64,000 nucleotides of DNA from assembly GCA_013397115.1 (NCBI GenBank), contig VWZW01001381.1, forward strand, positions 124,001 through 188,000, in the 5' to 3' direction. The position numbers and the translations under genes are program-made. Source of the DNA: Edolisoma coerulescens. Lineage: Eukaryota > Chordata > Aves > Passeriformes > Campephagidae. Numbering within the stretch: the stretch's first letter is position 1; each line of letters opens with the position of its first letter. The notes beneath the pieces were generated by a model. That model saw nothing but the letters and a program-made list of their open reading frames with translations. It searched no databases and was not told where the DNA came from. This document shows, piece after piece, positions 60,968 to 64,000 of this stretch.

Positions 60968-63900
60968 ATAACTGATTCACAGGTGAGACAAAGCCTCATT
61001 GTTTCTCCCTTTATGTGGTTCTCCCTGGGAATTTCTTTGTAGAAATAGTGTGGGTGAGGATATTAACCACCTCAGAGAGGTGGCAGGTATAAAGGGAAGC
61101 AGTAGGGGACCCTTCAACTAATGTCCTTCTGAAATCATCTTGTTCTGGGGTTTTTTTTGTTGCTGCAGTCCCCTACATCCCCATGCCCTGGGGGTAACTG
61201 CTGCCTCTGGAGCTATGTTTGGCACCGGGAGACTGCTCCGGGCTGTGCAAACTGTTGCTCAGGGCTTGGGAAGCAGAGAAGAGAGGAAGGCTGCTACTGG
61301 GCATTTGGTGGCTGGAGAAACTGTTATTGGTGGCTACTGGCTGTTCTTCCCAAGCCCTCTGATTTGGTGCTGTAACTGTGTGCATGCTGGCTGCCTAGCC
61401 TGCTCCTGGGTGGGGGAAACACATCTTGGGTTGTTTGGGAATACTTATCTAAGCTGGTTTACATTAGCAGAGCTGTGCTAGGGAGTGCCAACGATGCTGC
61501 TCTGCTGCCAGGTCTGGAGTATGGGGATTTCTTAGTCTTCCTGAACTGTACCCATAAAAGTGTGTCCAAGTGCAGCCTTTGGGTGCCTGTGGGAGTAACA
61601 GTGGCTTAACTCCATTTAGGGGTACACAGATTTGTCTGGGTGAGGCTGCTGCTGCTATATGGGAGTTCCCAGGCCTTGTTGTGAATGGCAAAACTTGCAC
61701 ATGAGAAACGAGGAGAGTGTGTGGTTATTTAGCAGGTGGACATGCTGTGACCCAGCTGTACTGGTAACAAAAGCTGAGCTGACCCAGATTAAAGACCTAA
61801 AGGGAGAAAATATTAAGTTCAAAGGAATTTTAGGATTTTCTTAAGTGTGAATACTGCTGGGATATGCAGGTGGTGTATGGGTCATCTCTGCCAATTGCAG
61901 TGATTCATCCAGTGATCCTATACACAGGAAATCCATACACCTCTTAGATGCCAAAAACCTGCTGTGGCTTCACTACAAATCTGAGTGGAAACCCTGCATC
62001 CACATCCTTACCTCAAAAAAGGGTGTTTCACTAGCACAATCTCTTCCTAGTACTGACTTCTAGATTGACTTTAAATAGATTTAAATAAATGTTTGGCGTG
62101 AAAATAATCTTGGGCAAGACAGACTGCTTGACAGAGCAAGCAGGAGCCTGGCTCTTGTTTTGCCCAAATCTCTAAGCCATGGGCTATGACTGCTGGTTTT
62201 TTTCCTTCCAAATGGAGCCTGACAATGCAGTGTTGTTTTCCTCATGGCTGAGGCTGGGGCGAGCAGATGAGTGTGGGACCAAACCTCACAAGGAGCTGGT
62301 CCTGCATCCAGGCACTGCCTCACTGCTATAAGGTCACTCTGACATCTACAGGAAGCTCTCGGCTGCTCTCCTGAGCAGAGAATATTGAGGTCAGACCTGC
62401 GAGACTTGCTCAGGAAGCAGTCGCACCAAGCTGACTCTTGAGTCCTTTGAGAACGTTATGCTCCCTAATTTAAGCGGGTCCTACAACTCTCAAATATAAA
62501 ATCTGTCTGTGATGCCCATAGGTGTAATTTATCCATCGGCTCCAGTCTGACTGATGCCATGAGAAGTCTCTTCAGGCCTGACTTACCAACAGATGCTCAG
62601 CTGAAGGGGAAGTGGGTCACTCTGGCCACTGAGGCTATGTGGGCTCCAGCAGGAACCCGACAGGAAGGCAGTTTGGGCTGGGTCTTGGGTAGCCACTCAG
62701 CATAAGGGAGGGGATGTAGGGAGCATCTGGATGCAGCAACCTCTTCAATCATATCTCGTCTCCATATGTAATCCTTTAAACTTCCAGAAAAGATGTTCAC
62801 TTGGCATAACCAAACCTGCAAGAACTTCTTGCTGAATGTCCATAGTTGACCTGGGTTTTCAAATTACAGGTTATGTTTACTGCAAGCACTGGGAGCAGCA
62901 GGACTTATAGCTATCCAAATTGTTAAATGCAAACCATTAGGTAAATGGTACAAAGAACAAATGATGTAGGCCATCCAAATGAGTATCGTTTTAGGGCACT
63001 GACAATCAAACTGTTGCAAGTTTAAAATATTCTCTCAGTCTTCAAATGAAAAGGGAGATGTAATTCAGTGCCCCTTTCTGCAGAAGGTGTGTTCAGGTCT
63101 GGCTCTTTACATTGGTAAAGGCGTAAGTACAGACATTGTCAGGATCCCATTGTGTTCAACATTTTTCTCATCCTGCATAAAAGTGACCCCTTTTACTCTC
63201 ATGCTATCTCAGAGCACACATATAAAAGCTGCCAGCTCAGGTGCCCGCTGCAGGGGAGGGGAAAAGAGTCACGGAACAGGAACCAGAACAGCTGATACAA
63301 ATTACCTCTCAAATTGGAGCAAACGCTCCCAGAAATGTCACCTATTAAAAGATCAACTAATAAGTTCCTGCTGCAGCCCAAATAACTCAAGAGAAAAAAA
63401 AAAAAATTCTGATAGTCCTCAGGCTCAGGTTTTTTGTGAGCTTTGAATTCTGAGGTTTATCGGTTTTGTGCTTAGTGCAATTGATGAGGCTCTGGGCAAT
63501 ATTTATTTCAGAAACCTGCTGGATCCCCTTGAAAACCTGGACTAATCTGGAGAACAGACATGTGACTCCTTCCTCTTACCAAATCAAGATGAGGACCAGA
63601 GCAGATAGACAGAGACCACTGGATGCCAGGGCTGGGGGTTGCTTTGCTGGTTCTTCACATGCTGATTCAGTATAGGTTAAGTTGAAAAATGCAGTAAACC
63701 TCCCAATGCACTGGAGCCTGAAAGAGCAGTATGGTTTGAATGAGGTTACAAGATGAACATCTCTTGGCTGCAAAAGCTTTAAAGTAAGTATGGTTTGACT
63801 GTGTCCTAATGGGTAGATTTAATTTTCTCTGAGTGACTCCTGATCACTTTTCAAAGTCATGTGTATAATCACTGTGAAACCTACAATTTTCATAATTATG

Positions 63901-64000
63901 AATATTGGCTATTTTAAGGTTTATGGAATCTTCCTGTCACACATTTCTTGTTTTCCCTGAGGAAAGTTAACTCCTGAGGCTACCAGCTGTGAACTTGGAA

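Larger units (their letters stand above)
59651..64000. other. Non-coding stretch, no gene recognised
   Basis: Holds a CA tract (60582-60595), a doubtful CR1 tail (60918-60967), an AT-rich patch (62860-63020) with octamer-like ATGCAAAC, and an A run (63394-63406). Open frames (119 codons or fewer) have no domain. The last 200 bases are AT-rich without a recognised element. Confidence 0.5.

Overview
The window looks like avian nuclear DNA, probably from a songbird. Three copies of the chicken-repeat-1 (CR1) LINE 3' end are readable by eye (18426-18862, 24358-24398, 47128-47277), two more are tentative, and there is one clear old MIR-type SINE. Repeats are otherwise sparse, no Alu- or L1-like sequence is seen, and two solo LTRs of endogenous-retrovirus type are present. 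The songbird assignment is inference, based on the general look of the LTRs.

I found no protein-coding gene I can support. The longest open frames (about 60-210 codons) lack recognisable domains, have low-complexity or random-looking composition, and lie within LTRs, CR1 copies or unremarkable sequence. I also found no tRNA, rRNA, known microRNA or CRISPR array. The window reads as intergenic or intronic DNA from a gene-poor region.

Layout: 1-310 and 7301-7749 are AT-rich blocks with AATAAA hexamers that look like 3'-UTR ends of a plus-strand transcript. From 4.5 to 10 kb there are AT-rich, octamer- and homeodomain-site-rich islands that read like conserved non-coding elements (CNEs). A 544-bp solo LTR lies at 13451-13994, a CR1 at 18.4-18.9 kb, and a 525-bp solo LTR with a perfect 5-bp target duplication at 30697-31221. 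From 32 to 54 kb there are further CNE-like islands (32.25, 37.6, 40.4, 42.3, 46.2, 50.9 and 52.9-54.3 kb). The most striking is a homeobox-site cluster at 52.9-53.2 kb next to the only CpG-rich patch (53146-53405), which ends in a good splice-donor motif. The rest, to 64 kb, holds a MIR, one assembly N inside a homopolymer, a short tandem repeat and more AT-rich islands.

The simplest overall reading (inference) is a regulatory landscape around a developmental gene whose coding exons lie outside the window. All CNE calls are by eye and need a cross-species alignment. I did not find an undescribed enzymatic or defence-type system.
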